From Bosea sp. (in: a-proteobacteria) (GTDB taxonomy: Bacteria > Pseudomonadota > Alphaproteobacteria > Rhizobiales > Beijerinckiaceae): a stretch of 64,000 nt of DNA. Below the pieces are notes generated by a model. The model was given only the letters and a program-made list of their open reading frames with translations. It was not told the DNA's origin and made no database searches. This document shows, one piece after another, positions 8,355 through 16,931 of this stretch. How positions within the stretch are numbered: position 1 is the first letter of the stretch; each line of letters opens with the position of its first letter. The DNA lies in the NCBI RefSeq assembly GCF_023953965.1, contig NZ_JAMLIX010000002.1:620001-684000 (forward strand), read 5' to 3'. Made by a program: the position numbers and the translations under genes.

Positions 8355-9998
8355 CTATCGACGCCGATCCTCCAGGATCATGGCCGCGCCCTTCTCCGCG
8401 ATCATCATCGTCGGCGCGTTGGTGTTGCCGGAGGTGATCGTCGGCATCACCGAAGCATCGACGACGCGCAGGCCCTGAAGGCCGATCACCCGCAGTCGTC
8501 CGTCGACCACGGCATCGGGATCATCGGCCAGCCCCATGCGCGCCGTTCCCACCGGATGGAAGATCGTGGTGCCCAGCTCGCCGGCGGCGGCAAGCAGGTC
8601 CGCGTCGCTGGCGCAGCCCGGGCCGGGCGATACTTCCTCGGGATGAAAACCGCTCAAGGCCGGCTGCGATACGATCCGACGCGTCAGCTTCAGCGCCTCG
8701 ACGGCAACCTGCCGATCCTCCTGCGTGGCGAGGTAGTTCGGCCTGATCGCGACCGCGCGCGGATCGTCGGCGGCCGTCGCATGGCTGCTGCCGCGGCTGC
8801 TCGGGCGCAGATTGCAGACGCTGGCGGTGAAGGCCGGGAAGCGGTGCAGTCCCTCTCCCCATTTATCGAGCGAGAGCGGCTGGAAATGGAATTCGAGATT
8901 GGCGGTCTCATAGCGTTCGGAAGATCTTGCGAAGGCGCCGACCTGTGAAGGCGCCATCGTCAGCGGTCCGCGCCGCCGCAGCACGTAGTCCAGCCCCATC
9001 AATCCGCGCCGGAACAGGTTCCGGTAGTCTCCGTTCAGCGTCCGCGCATTGGCGACGCGGTAGACGGGCCTGATCTGGAGGTGGTCCTGCAGATTCTCGC
9101 CGACGCCGCGGCGTTGATGGATGGGCGTCACGCCGATCCCCGTCAGGCGCTCTCCGTCTCCGATGCCGGAGCGTTCCAGCAGGGCCGGCGAGCCGATCGC
9201 GCCGGCTGCAAGGATCACCTCGCCGCCGGGCCGCAGGTTCGCGATGCGCTTCTGCCCGCCCTCGCGCAGCACCACGCCCCTGGCGGCCGGACCCTCGAAC
9301 AGCACGCGCTCGATCTCGGCATGGGTCAGCAGGGTCAGGTTCTTGCGCGTGAGCGCCGGTTTCAGGAAGGCGGTGGCCGCGCTCCAGCGCCTGCCGCGCC
9401 GCTGCGTGACCTGGAAGTAGGAGGAGCCGGCATTATCCCCGCCGTTGAAGTCCTCGATCTTGGCGATCCCGGCGCTCTCGGCCGCGTCGCGGATGCGGTC
9501 GAGCAGGTCCCACCGCACGCGCGGGTATTCCACCCTCAGTTCGCCGCCGGAGCGATGACAGGGCGATGGCGGCGCCTCGTGGTCCTCGTGCCGCAGGAAA
9601 TAGGGCAGCACCTCGTCCCAGCCCCAGCCTTCGAGCCCGCGCTGGCGCCAGCCGTCGTAATCGGCCGCCTGGCCGCGCATATAGATCATCGCGTTGATCG
9701 CCGAGCTCCCGCCGATCACGCGCCCGCGCGGATAGGCCAGGCGGCGCCCGCCCAATCCCGGCTCGGCCTCGGTCTCGAAGCGCCAGTCCGCGCGCGGATT
9801 GCCGATGGCGAAGAGATAGCCGACCGGAATATGGAACCAGATCCAGTTGTCGCGCCCTCCCGCCTCGACGACGAGCACGCGCTGTGACGGGTCGGCCGAA
9901 AGCCGGTTGGCGAGCAGGCATCCGGCCGAGCCGGCCCCCACGACGATGAAGTCATAAGCCTCCCCGGAGCCGGGGAGGGAATCTGCAGCCGCGGTCAC
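8355..9998 (-). CDS. GMC-family FAD oxidoreductase (choline dehydrogenase-like)
   Basis: A 547-residue flavoprotein of the glucose-methanol-choline family, which oxidises primary or secondary alcohols. The ADP-binding fold FIVVGAGSAGCLLANRLS with VVEAGG is at residues ~17-48; the GMC signature RVIGGSSAINAMIYMRG follows; the C-terminal active-site pair is His in FHPVGTARMG and Asn in ITSGNTNAPT. No signal peptide, so probably cytoplasmic or peripheral to the inner membrane. Its ATG overlaps the stop of the upstream UxaA gene (ATGA), so it is the last gene of the tightly packed operon starting at 18996. Substrate not predictable. Confidence 0.92.
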   Translation of the reverse strand: MTAAADSLPGSGEAYDFIVVGAGSAGCLLANRLSADPSQRVLVVEAGGRDNWIWFHIPVGYLFAIGNPRADWRFETEAEPGLGGRRLAYPRGRVIGGSSAINAMIYMRGQAADYDGWRQRGLEGWGWDEVLPYFLRHEDHEAPPSPCHRSGGELRVEYPRVRWDLLDRIRDAAESAGIAKIEDFNGGDNAGSSYFQVTQRRGRRWSAATAFLKPALTRKNLTLLTHAEIERVLFEGPAARGVVLREGGQKRIANLRPGGEVILAAGAIGSPALLERSGIGDGERLTGIGVTPIHQRRGVGENLQDHLQIRPVYRVANARTLNGDYRNLFRRGLMGLDYVLRRRGPLTMAPSQVGAFARSSERYETANLEFHFQPLSLDKWGEGLHRFPAFTASVCNLRPSSRGSSHATAADDPRAVAIRPNYLATQEDRQVAVEALKLTRRIVSQPALSGFHPEEVSPGPGCASDADLLAAAGELGTTIFHPVGTARMGLADDPDAVVDGRLRVIGLQGLRVVDASVMPTITSGNTNAPTMMIAEKGAAMILEDRRR

Positions 9999-11521
9999 AT
10001 CACCGCTCCGACCTGCCAGGGCACGAATTCGTTATGGCCGTAGTCGTGCTCCTCGCTGAGCGTCGGCTTGCCCGAGGCGGTCTCGATCATCGCCCGGAAG
10101 ATGCGCTCGCCGACCTCTTCGACCGTTTCGTCACCGGTGACGATCGTGCCGCAATTGATATCCATGTCGTCCTGCATGCGCTCGTACATCGGTGTGTTCG
10201 TCGCCAGCTTCAGCCCGGGTGTCGGCTTGTAGCCCGCGGTCGAGCCGCGTCCGGTGGTGAAGCAGACGAGATTGCAGCCGCCGGCCACCTGGCCGGTCAC
10301 CGCGACTGGATCATAGCCGGGCGTGTCCATGAACACAAAGCCCGGCTCATCGATCCGCTCGGCATATTCATAGACGGCGTTGAGGTTGGTGCTGCCGCTT
10401 TTCGAGATCGCGCCGAGCGACTTCTCAAGGATCGTGGTCAGGCCGCCGGCCTTGTTGCCGTGCGAGGGATTGTTGTTGAGCTCGGCCTTGTTGCTGGCGG
10501 CATAGTCGCGCCACCAGGCGATGCGCTCGAGCAGCTTCTCGGCCACGCGCGGGCTCGCGGCCCGGCTGGTCAGGAGATGCTCGCCGCCGTAGATTTCAGG
10601 CGTTTCCGAAAGCACCGCGGTGCCGCCGTGGCGGACCAGCAGGTCCGCCGCATGCCCCAGCGCGGGATTGGCGGAGATCCCGGAATAGCCGTCCGAGCCG
10701 CCGCATTCGAGAGCGACGACCAGCTTCGAGGCGGGCTGCATGCTGCGCCGCGCCGCGTTCGCCCGGTCGAGCATGGCGCCTATGGCGTCGATCGCGGCCG
10801 CGATTGTCTTCTTGGTCCCGCCGACCTCCTGGATCGTCATGGTCCGCAAGGCCTCGCTTTCCGAAAGGCCGTGCTTCTCCATCAGGAGCGGAATCTGGTT
10901 GGTCTCGCAGCCCAGCCCGATCATCAGGGCGCCGGCGACATTGGGGTGCCGGGCATAGCCGGCGATCGTGCGCGTCAGATAGGCATAGCCCTCGGCCTGC
11001 GTGTTGATCGCGCAGCCGCCGCCATGCGTCAGCGCGACGACGCCGTCGATATGCTCGAAGCCGGCAAGCCCGCCGCCGCGGTTGAAATAATCCGCCGCCG
11101 CGTGGGAGACGGTGGCCGAGCAGTTCACCGAGGACAGGATCGCGATGAAATTCCGCGTCCCGACCCGTCCGTCCGGCCGCAGATAGCCCTGGAAGCCGGC
11201 GCGCTCGGCCTCCGGCACGAACGCGGTCGGCCGCGCGGTGCTCGAGAAGGCGTGATGCAGCTCGACGTCGCGCATCTCGACATTCTGGGTGTGGACGTGC
11301 TCGCCCGCCGCGATCGGCTGGCTGGCATAGCCGATGACCTGCCCGTATTTCACCACGGGCTCGCCGGCCGCGATCGGCCTCAACGCCACCTTGTGGCCGC
11401 GCGGTACGTCGACCAGCGTCGTCAGGCCCTCGCCGATCGTCTCGCCGGCGGGGATCGGTCGGCGCGAGGTCGCGACATTGTCTTCGGCGGCGAGCCTGAT
11501 CAGGGCTGGGACATCGGTCAT
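9995..11521 (-). CDS. UxaA/GarD-family sugar-acid dehydratase (altronate/galactarate dehydratase-like)
   Basis: A 508-residue member of the D-galactarate/altronate dehydratase family, which removes water from alpha-hydroxy acids with an iron or Fe-S-type centre. Residues ~1-95 are an SAF-type N-terminal domain ending in GEHVHTQNVEM; the catalytic part follows, with GYLRPDGRVGTRNF, HGGGCAIN, GLGCETNQI and the C-terminal ECGGSDGYSGISANPA. Both the SAF and large domains, sometimes encoded separately, are joined here. It overlaps the genes on both sides by 4 bases. True substrate is likely a hydroxy acid made by the neighbouring enzymes; calling it altronate dehydratase outright would overreach. 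Confidence 0.88.
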   Translation of the reverse strand: MTDVPALIRLAAEDNVATSRRPIPAGETIGEGLTTLVDVPRGHKVALRPIAAGEPVVKYGQVIGYASQPIAAGEHVHTQNVEMRDVELHHAFSSTARPTAFVPEAERAGFQGYLRPDGRVGTRNFIAILSSVNCSATVSHAAADYFNRGGGLAGFEHIDGVVALTHGGGCAINTQAEGYAYLTRTIAGYARHPNVAGALMIGLGCETNQIPLLMEKHGLSESEALRTMTIQEVGGTKKTIAAAIDAIGAMLDRANAARRSMQPASKLVVALECGGSDGYSGISANPALGHAADLLVRHGGTAVLSETPEIYGGEHLLTSRAASPRVAEKLLERIAWWRDYAASNKAELNNNPSHGNKAGGLTTILEKSLGAISKSGSTNLNAVYEYAERIDEPGFVFMDTPGYDPVAVTGQVAGGCNLVCFTTGRGSTAGYKPTPGLKLATNTPMYERMQDDMDINCGTIVTGDETVEEVGERIFRAMIETASGKPTLSEEHDYGHNEFVPWQVGAVM

Positions 11522-12888
11522 GATGCGGTTTTCCGGGGCACTCGCGCGGGTTCGGCGCCTTCGCCGATCAGCCGCGCCTGCGGCAGGGTTTCGAGCGCGG
11601 CGATGGCCGCGAGTGTCCGCTCGGCCGCCTGCGCCCCGATCAGGGGCGCGGCGTCGTCGCGGAAGCGCTGGCGGACCTCAGCGGCGCTCATCGAGGCGAA
11701 GTCGTCATGGCGCTGCTCGACGAGCCGGCCATCGCTCATCCGCACGCGAATATGGCAGCCGCTGCGGGCGGGATAGGCGGCGGAGAGCTCGGCGTCGATC
11801 ACGACCGCGCATCGTGCCGCGAGCGCGGCGAGCTCAGGGGCCTGGAAGCGCGCCCAGGCGCCGGCGTCGAGACGGCCGGCCAGAAGCGTCGAGGCGACCG
11901 CGAAGGGGATGCTCATCACCGCGGCCTGGAAGGTGTCGATCCCGGTCGCGGCGGCGCAGCCCGGATAGGCTGCGGCCTGGCCGGTCACGCGGATCTCGAC
12001 AGCCTCGATCCCGCCGCTGTCGAGGGGCGGCATCGCGGCGGCCACCTGCGCCGGGGTCTGCGCGAAGAAGCAGGCCGGGACGGGCTTGAAGGCGATCTGG
12101 TCGAACTCGAAGGTTGAGCCGAGATCGCGGGTCAGCTCGGCGCCGCGCGCCCGCACGCCATAGCCGGCCAGCAGGCCCGAAACACCGTCGAGCGCTCCTG
12201 GAGCCGCCTCGAAACCCTCGGCCGCCAGATAGGCGCTGGTCACGCCGTTGCGCGCGGCGAAGGCGGCGTGCACGACATGCTCGCCGGTGCCCGCGCGCGC
12301 CCATTCGTTGAAGCCGATCGCCGTCTGGGCGGCGAGCGACCCCGCGACCGCGATCCGGCGCGCATCGAGACGCAGCGCCGAAGCCACGGCCATCGCCGCC
12401 GCGGCCGGCGCGGCGACGGCGGTGGGGCGGAAGATCCTCGCCAGCTCCGGCGACATCACCGCGCGCGCGATGCGGCCCATGATCTCGTAACCCGCCGCGA
12501 TGCCGCGCTCGAGATCCAGCCCGCTGCCGCCGCGTTCCTCCAGCGCCGCCAGAACCGCGGGGATGACGATGATGCCGGGGTGGGTCGCGGTCGGCAGATG
12601 CGTGTCGCTGCGATCGGTGGCCGCGGTGGCGAGCGCGTTGACGAAAGCCGCGTCGCCGGCATTGGCGCGGTGGCCGGTGGTCAGCACATGCGCCAGGCCC
12701 CCCGCGGCCCGCGGCATCACCGTGAGCGCGGCCTGGGCCCTCGCATCGTGATGAAGGTGCAGGCAGCCCCAGACGCAGTCGATGAGCGAGCTGCGCAGCC
12801 TCTCGCGCACCCGCGCGGGCAGGGCCTCTGGCTGCAGGCCGGCGGCGAATTCCGCCAGCGTCAGCAGAGCCGGTCGCTCCGCCGTCAT
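11518..12888 (-). CDS. MmgE/PrpD-family protein (2-methylcitrate dehydratase / cis-aconitate decarboxylase-like)
   Basis: A 456-residue member of the MmgE/PrpD fold, which contains 2-methylcitrate dehydratase, cis-aconitate decarboxylase and iminodisuccinate epimerase, so it acts on branched or tricarboxylic acids. Seen are the N-terminal all-helical half with DAAFVNALATAATDRSDTHLPTATHPGIIVIPA and the second domain from about residue 270, with FKPVPACFFAQTPAQVA in place of the usual KPYP.C...H segment. That substitution, losing the His normally near this Cys, suggests a changed reaction. Its 4-base overlap with UxaA and 1-bp gap to the hydratase gene put it inside the operon. Confidence 0.88.
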   Translation of the reverse strand: MTAERPALLTLAEFAAGLQPEALPARVRERLRSSLIDCVWGCLHLHHDARAQAALTVMPRAAGGLAHVLTTGHRANAGDAAFVNALATAATDRSDTHLPTATHPGIIVIPAVLAALEERGGSGLDLERGIAAGYEIMGRIARAVMSPELARIFRPTAVAAPAAAAMAVASALRLDARRIAVAGSLAAQTAIGFNEWARAGTGEHVVHAAFAARNGVTSAYLAAEGFEAAPGALDGVSGLLAGYGVRARGAELTRDLGSTFEFDQIAFKPVPACFFAQTPAQVAAAMPPLDSGGIEAVEIRVTGQAAAYPGCAAATGIDTFQAAVMSIPFAVASTLLAGRLDAGAWARFQAPELAALAARCAVVIDAELSAAYPARSGCHIRVRMSDGRLVEQRHDDFASMSAAEVRQRFRDDAAPLIGAQAAERTLAAIAALETLPQARLIGEGAEPARVPRKTAS

Positions 12889-12889
12889 C

Positions 12890-13639
12890 TCAGTCGTGCT
12901 TCGCCGGGGGCGGCACCTGCCCGGTGCCCTCGGCCGCCAGCAGCGTCATCAGGAAGGTCTGCGCGTATTCGAGGCGCGAGGCCGGCGTCATCGGCGTCAT
13001 CGCGTAATAGGCGCGCCGGCCGAGCCCGACCGAGACCTGGTTCTTGCTCTTCAGCATCGCGATATACTCGGCCACGGCCGCGTCGAGCCCGGAGCGCGGC
13101 ACCACCTTGTTGACCAGACGCAGCTCCAGCGCCCGCGCCGCGGAGAAGCGATCGCCGGAATAGAGGATGTCGAAAGCCTCCTTGGGCGGCACCATCGGGA
13201 TCAGCACCGCGAGCGCCAGCGCCGGGAACTGCCCGTAATTGACCTCCGGATAGCCGAACTCGACATCGTCGGCCGCGACCGCGAGGTCGCAGAACGAGAG
13301 CAGGCTCATGCCGCCGGCGACGCAATGGCCGCCGACGCGCGCCACGATCGGAACATTGGCGCGGGCGAAGGCCTCCTGCATCTGGACGAAGGCGAGCGCA
13401 TAGGCGCTGCGCTGTTCCAGCGTGCCGTGCGGATGCCCGTCCGGCCGGCCGCCGCCGCAGAAATAGGGGGCGGCACCGGTGACCACGATCACCCTGACGG
13501 CCTTGTCGGTGGCGGCCCGGTCGATCGCCGCGATGATCGCCGCGGTCGTGCGCCGGTCGATCCGGTTGTTGTCCTCGGGCCGGTTGAGCGTGACGGTGAG
13601 GACCCCGTTGTGAAGATCGGTCAAAACCACGTCGGTCAT
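12890..13639 (-). CDS. Enoyl-CoA hydratase/isomerase family protein
   Basis: A 249-residue crotonase-fold protein expected to act on a CoA thioester. The oxyanion-hole segments are visible as APYFCGGG (unusual: the common form is A.FSAG.D) and GHCVAGGMSLLSFCDLAVA; PEVNYGQFPALA carries a Glu in the region of the second catalytic acid, while the first Glu position is not obvious. Length matches the family. It lies inside the operon between MmgE/PrpD and AtuA. No acyl-CoA synthetase or CoA transferase is present in the operon, so where its CoA substrate would come from is open. Confidence 0.88.
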   Translation of the reverse strand: MTDVVLTDLHNGVLTVTLNRPEDNNRIDRRTTAAIIAAIDRAATDKAVRVIVVTGAAPYFCGGGRPDGHPHGTLEQRSAYALAFVQMQEAFARANVPIVARVGGHCVAGGMSLLSFCDLAVAADDVEFGYPEVNYGQFPALALAVLIPMVPPKEAFDILYSGDRFSAARALELRLVNKVVPRSGLDAAVAEYIAMLKSKNQVSVGLGRRAYYAMTPMTPASRLEYAQTFLMTLLAAEGTGQVPPPAKHD

Positions 13640-13661
13640 GGCGGCAATGTCCTCAAGGGCG

Positions 13662-15014
13662 TCACGAGACGAGCGTCTTGAGCTCGTAATGGATCTCGGA
13701 ATGCGGCAGGCGGGTCGAATAGAAGGTGATGATCTCCTCGACGCCGCCCTGGTCGATCGGTCGGCCCCAGGCGCCGCCCGCCGGCCCGTTGCAGGGCAGT
13801 TGCGAGCCGAAATAGGGGACCTTGCGCGCCTCCTCCATGGTCATGAAGCGGCCGGCGATCCGAAGCTCGACCTCGCGCACCGTGGAGGGATCGACGCCCC
13901 AGTCGAACAGCGCGTTCACGCCGATGAAGTCGAAGCGCATGTTCTCGTCGGCGACGCCGCAGCGCTCGCGGAGCTGGCCGCGCACCATCTCGGCCGCTTT
14001 CCTGGCCTTGTCGTAGCAGCCGACGCCGCCATAGACGATGCGGCTCATGCCCATATAGCCCTCGCGCACGGCCAGCGCGACGCGCGCATCGGATGTGCGC
14101 GGCCGCCCGGTCGTGCCGTCGACGCGCACGCGGTCCGGGCCGAGCTGCTCGACCCGCGTCGTGGTGAAGTCGACGACGCCGCTGGCATGGACGTAGTTCT
14201 TCGGGTCGCCGATCTCGTAGAGCAGCTGCTCGCGGCAGGTCAGCTCGCTGATGACCCCGCCCGTGCCGGCGACCTTGCTGATCGTGGCGCCGCCATCCTC
14301 GTCCATCTCGATGATCGGGAAGCCGAGGCGGTGCATGTCGGGCACGTCCTTGTAGCCGGGGTCGTAGAAATAGCCGCCCGAGAGCTGGGCGGCGCATTCG
14401 GCGAGATGCCCGATGCCGAGGCCGCAGGCGATCTTGTCCCAGTCCTGGCCCGTCCAGCCGAATTCATGCATCATCGGGGCGAGGAACTGCTCGGAATCGC
14501 CGGCGCGCTGGGTCAGCACGATGTCGGCGCCGCCCGCGAGCGCTTGCCGGATCGCGTCCGTGCCGCCATAGGCCAGCGCCCCGAGCACGTTGTTGCCGAG
14601 CGCGGAGACCGGCTTGCCGGTCTCGATCACCGTCGGGTCGAGCCGGCGCAGCTGGTCGAGCACGTCGCCGCCGGTGGAGTAGGCGATCTTGACGTCCTTC
14701 AGGCCGAGCTCGCGGCAGATCTCGGCCGCGAGCATGCCGGCGCCGTCGGGGTCGAAGCCGCCGGCATTGGCGATGATCCTGGTGCCGTTGCGGATGCAGG
14801 CCGGCGCGACCGCGCGCAGCTTCGCCGCGAGCTGAGCGTCGAAGGCGGGCAGGCCGTTCGAGCGGCGGATCAGCGCCAGCGAGATCGCCTTCTCGGAGGT
14901 GCAGTCGAAGACGATGTAGTCGAGTTCGCCCTTCTCGGCGAGCAGCTTGGCGGCGTCGAGGTCGTCGCCCTCATGGGCGGAGCCGGCGCCGAGCCGGATG
15001 GTGCGCTTGGTCAT
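13662..15014 (-). CDS. AtuA family protein (acyclic terpene utilisation, DUF1446)
   Basis: A 450-residue DUF1446/AtuA protein starting MTKRTIRLGAGSAHEGDD, the family's characteristic opening. AtuA is essential for citronellol/geraniol utilisation in Pseudomonas but has no established biochemical reaction. Other family blocks are DCTSEKAISLALIRR and AYGGTDAIRQALAGGADIVLTQRAGDSE. The ATG at 15014 overlaps the stop of the small AtuA-like gene upstream (ATGA), indicating translational coupling. None of the other atu genes (biotin carboxylase, carboxyltransferase, AtuB/D) are nearby, so the pathway is probably not terpene degradation. Confidence 0.88.
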   Translation of the reverse strand: MTKRTIRLGAGSAHEGDDLDAAKLLAEKGELDYIVFDCTSEKAISLALIRRSNGLPAFDAQLAAKLRAVAPACIRNGTRIIANAGGFDPDGAGMLAAEICRELGLKDVKIAYSTGGDVLDQLRRLDPTVIETGKPVSALGNNVLGALAYGGTDAIRQALAGGADIVLTQRAGDSEQFLAPMMHEFGWTGQDWDKIACGLGIGHLAECAAQLSGGYFYDPGYKDVPDMHRLGFPIIEMDEDGGATISKVAGTGGVISELTCREQLLYEIGDPKNYVHASGVVDFTTTRVEQLGPDRVRVDGTTGRPRTSDARVALAVREGYMGMSRIVYGGVGCYDKARKAAEMVRGQLRERCGVADENMRFDFIGVNALFDWGVDPSTVREVELRIAGRFMTMEEARKVPYFGSQLPCNGPAGGAWGRPIDQGGVEEIITFYSTRLPHSEIHYELKTLVS

Positions 15015-15388
15015 GCTGCTTCTCCCGTCGGCTGGCCGGGATGGCCCCTGGAGGCCAGCCCTTTCGGCGCCACGTCGCAATCGATCATCATTTCGAGCAG
15101 GCAGGCGCTGTAGCCCTTGCCGTGGCCGTCGATCATCAGCGCCTTGGTGACGCCGCCGTCGAGCGCATGCTCGATCAGGAAGTTGAAGGCGGACAGGTTC
15201 GGCAGTTCGAAGCGCCTGGCCGGCCCTTTCGCCAGCGGGGCGAAATGCTTCAGCACCGCCTCGGCCGTGACGTGCTGCTTCACCCAGTCGTAATCGGCGG
15301 GATCGTAGCAGAGCAGGCCGAGATTGACGGTGTCGCCCTTGTCGCCGGAGCGGGCATGGCAAACGTCCTTGAGCATAACCTTGGGCAT
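15011..15388 (-). CDS. AtuA-like ferredoxin-fold domain protein
   Basis: A 125-residue protein opening MPKVMLKDVCHARSGDKGDT, with YELPNLSAFNFLIEHALDGG-like text (here FELPNLSAFNF) and GKGYSACLLEMMI at the end. This matches the small domain often fused to or encoded beside AtuA proteins. It is likely a structural or catalytic partner of the 450-residue AtuA downstream, with which it overlaps by 4 bases. No cysteine cluster suggesting an iron-sulfur site is present, so ferredoxin-fold describes shape only. The frame is open upstream; ATG 15388 was chosen because the family motif begins there. Confidence 0.82.
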   Translation of the reverse strand: MPKVMLKDVCHARSGDKGDTVNLGLLCYDPADYDWVKQHVTAEAVLKHFAPLAKGPARRFELPNLSAFNFLIEHALDGGVTKALMIDGHGKGYSACLLEMMIDCDVAPKGLASRGHPGQPTGEAA

Positions 15389-15408
15389 GTCGTCCTCGTC
15401 GATCCGGC

Positions 15409-16086
15409 TCAGGAGAGCCCGTATTTCGCTTCCGTCGCGGCGATCCAGCTCCGGTCCCACCGGTTCTGCGCGATCGCCCGCACGCCTTCCTCCTCCTTCG
15501 CCAGCTGCGCGCCCGCGGCAGTGATCAGGCGCCCGGCTTCGGTGGGCGGAAAGGCGACAAGGCCGTCGGTATCGCCGACGACGATGTCGCCCGGCGCGAT
15601 CACCAGCGTGTCGATCGCGACCGGGATGTTGTATTCGCCCGGCCCCGTCTTGAAGGGGCCGCGGCAGGTCGTGCCCCGCGCGAAGCAGGGAAAGTCCTTG
15701 CGTCCGATCTCGTCGGTGCCGCGGACGGCGCCGTTGATGACGATGCCGCGGCAGCCGATGCTTTCCAGATAGGTCAGCATGATCTTGCCGGTGACGGCCT
15801 GGGCGACCTCGCCGCCGGCGTCGACGACGAGCACGTCGCCGCGCCGGACATGGTCGAGGGCGCGATGCAGGACCAGGTTGTCGCCGGCACGCACCCGCAC
15901 GGTGACGGCCGTTCCCGCCATCCGCCCGCCGCGATGCCAGGGCCGCAGCAGGCCGGTTCCCACCAGGCCTTGCATGTTGTCGCTCAGGATGGCGGTGGGC
16001 AGGCCGGCGAGGGCGTCGAGCGTCGCGGCAGGAACCTGTTCTGCCGAGGCGTTGCGGCGCTCGCCGATCGGACGGTGGGGCGTCAT
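15409..16086 (-). CDS. RraA-like / 4-hydroxy-4-methyl-2-oxoglutarate aldolase family protein
   Basis: A 225-residue protein of the RraA fold shared by HMG/CHA aldolase, oxaloacetate decarboxylase and RNase E inhibitor RraA. Seen are PTAILSDNMQG, VRAGDNLVLHRALDHVRRGDVLVVDAGG and the metal/pyruvate region GDIVVGDTDGLVAFP. The catalytic Arg-Asp of characterised HMG aldolases is altered: the local text is INGAVRGTDE, keeping Arg but shifting Asp by two residues. It may therefore be an aldolase of different specificity. It sits between the ABC importer genes and AtuA in the catabolic operon, fitting pyruvate release from a tertiary hydroxy-acid; this is inference. Confidence 0.85.
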   Translation of the reverse strand: MTPHRPIGERRNASAEQVPAATLDALAGLPTAILSDNMQGLVGTGLLRPWHRGGRMAGTAVTVRVRAGDNLVLHRALDHVRRGDVLVVDAGGEVAQAVTGKIMLTYLESIGCRGIVINGAVRGTDEIGRKDFPCFARGTTCRGPFKTGPGEYNIPVAIDTLVIAPGDIVVGDTDGLVAFPPTEAGRLITAAGAQLAKEEEGVRAIAQNRWDRSWIAATEAKYGLS

Positions 16087-16100
16087 CGACGGAACCTTCC

Positions 16101-16907
16101 TCAGAGCACGGGCGGCGGCGGCAGCGTGTCGCCGATGATGGATTCATAGATCTTCTTCAGGTCGCCGTTCTCGCGATGGAAGAAGACGAAGGTGTTCAGC
16201 CATTGCAGGAGATCGGTGTCGCCCGAGCGCACGCCGATGCTGTACCAGTTGCGCGGCGGGATGATGATCTTGATGTCGTACTTGCCCGGGAAACGCTTGA
16301 TCAGGGCCGAGCCGGGCACGTTGCCGACGCCATAGGCATCGACCTGTCCGCTCGCCATGGCCGCCATGGCCTGGGCATCGTCGTCGAAGCGGACGATCTG
16401 CACGTCCTTGGGCAGGGCCGCCATCATCACCTGCTCGGTATAGGTGCCGCGCGACACCGAGATCTTCTTGCCGGCGAGATCGCCATAGGCTTTCGCCGCA
16501 AGCCCGACCGGCCCCATGATGACCGAGGTCACCGAGCCGTAGGGCGCGCTGAACCAGACCGACTTGGCCCGGTCCGGGAAGATCGAGAACGCGCCCATCA
16601 TCATGTCGACGCGGCCGGTGACCAGATAGGGAATGCGGTTGGCGGCGGAGGTCGGCACGATCTCGAGCTCGACGCCGAGATCCTTGGCGATCAGGCGCGC
16701 GGTTTCCACTTCGGATCCCGCCGGCTGCTGCTTTTCGTCCTGATAGGCGAAAGGCGGCGCCGACATGTCCATGCCGATCAGGACCTTGCCGCGCTTCAGG
16801 ATGGCGTCGAGCGTGCCGCCGGGCGCCTGGGCCGCGGCCGGCAGCGCGAGCATGGCCGCCAGCGCGACGGCCGACAGGCAAGTGATGAGGCTGCGTCTTG
16901 CTATCAT
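16101..16907 (-). CDS. ABC transporter substrate-binding protein, family 3 (polar amino-acid type)
   Basis: A 268-residue periplasmic binding protein with a Sec signal peptide (MIARRSLITCLSAVALAAMLALPAAAQ, cut after about residue 26). The family-3 fold is shown by ILKRGKVLIGMDMSAPPFAYQDEK, GSEVETARLIAKDLGVELEIVP and RGTYTEQ. It should capture the solute for the adjoining permeases and ATPase (16932-18996). It is clearly paralogous to the orphan binding protein at 22657-23451, sharing long identical runs such as GSEVETAR and AKDLGVELEIVPT. Substrate unknown; acidic or amino-acid-like compounds are plausible. Confidence 0.92.
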   Translation of the reverse strand: MIARRSLITCLSAVALAAMLALPAAAQAPGGTLDAILKRGKVLIGMDMSAPPFAYQDEKQQPAGSEVETARLIAKDLGVELEIVPTSAANRIPYLVTGRVDMMMGAFSIFPDRAKSVWFSAPYGSVTSVIMGPVGLAAKAYGDLAGKKISVSRGTYTEQVMMAALPKDVQIVRFDDDAQAMAAMASGQVDAYGVGNVPGSALIKRFPGKYDIKIIIPPRNWYSIGVRSGDTDLLQWLNTFVFFHRENGDLKKIYESIIGDTLPPPPVL

Positions 16908-16931
16908 GGTGATCCTCCCCTTTTTTGGCCT

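Noticed and set aside
13662..15014. Citronellol/geraniol (atu) degradation cluster
   Set aside because: Only AtuA-type proteins occur; the biotin-dependent geranyl-CoA carboxylase and other atu genes are missing.
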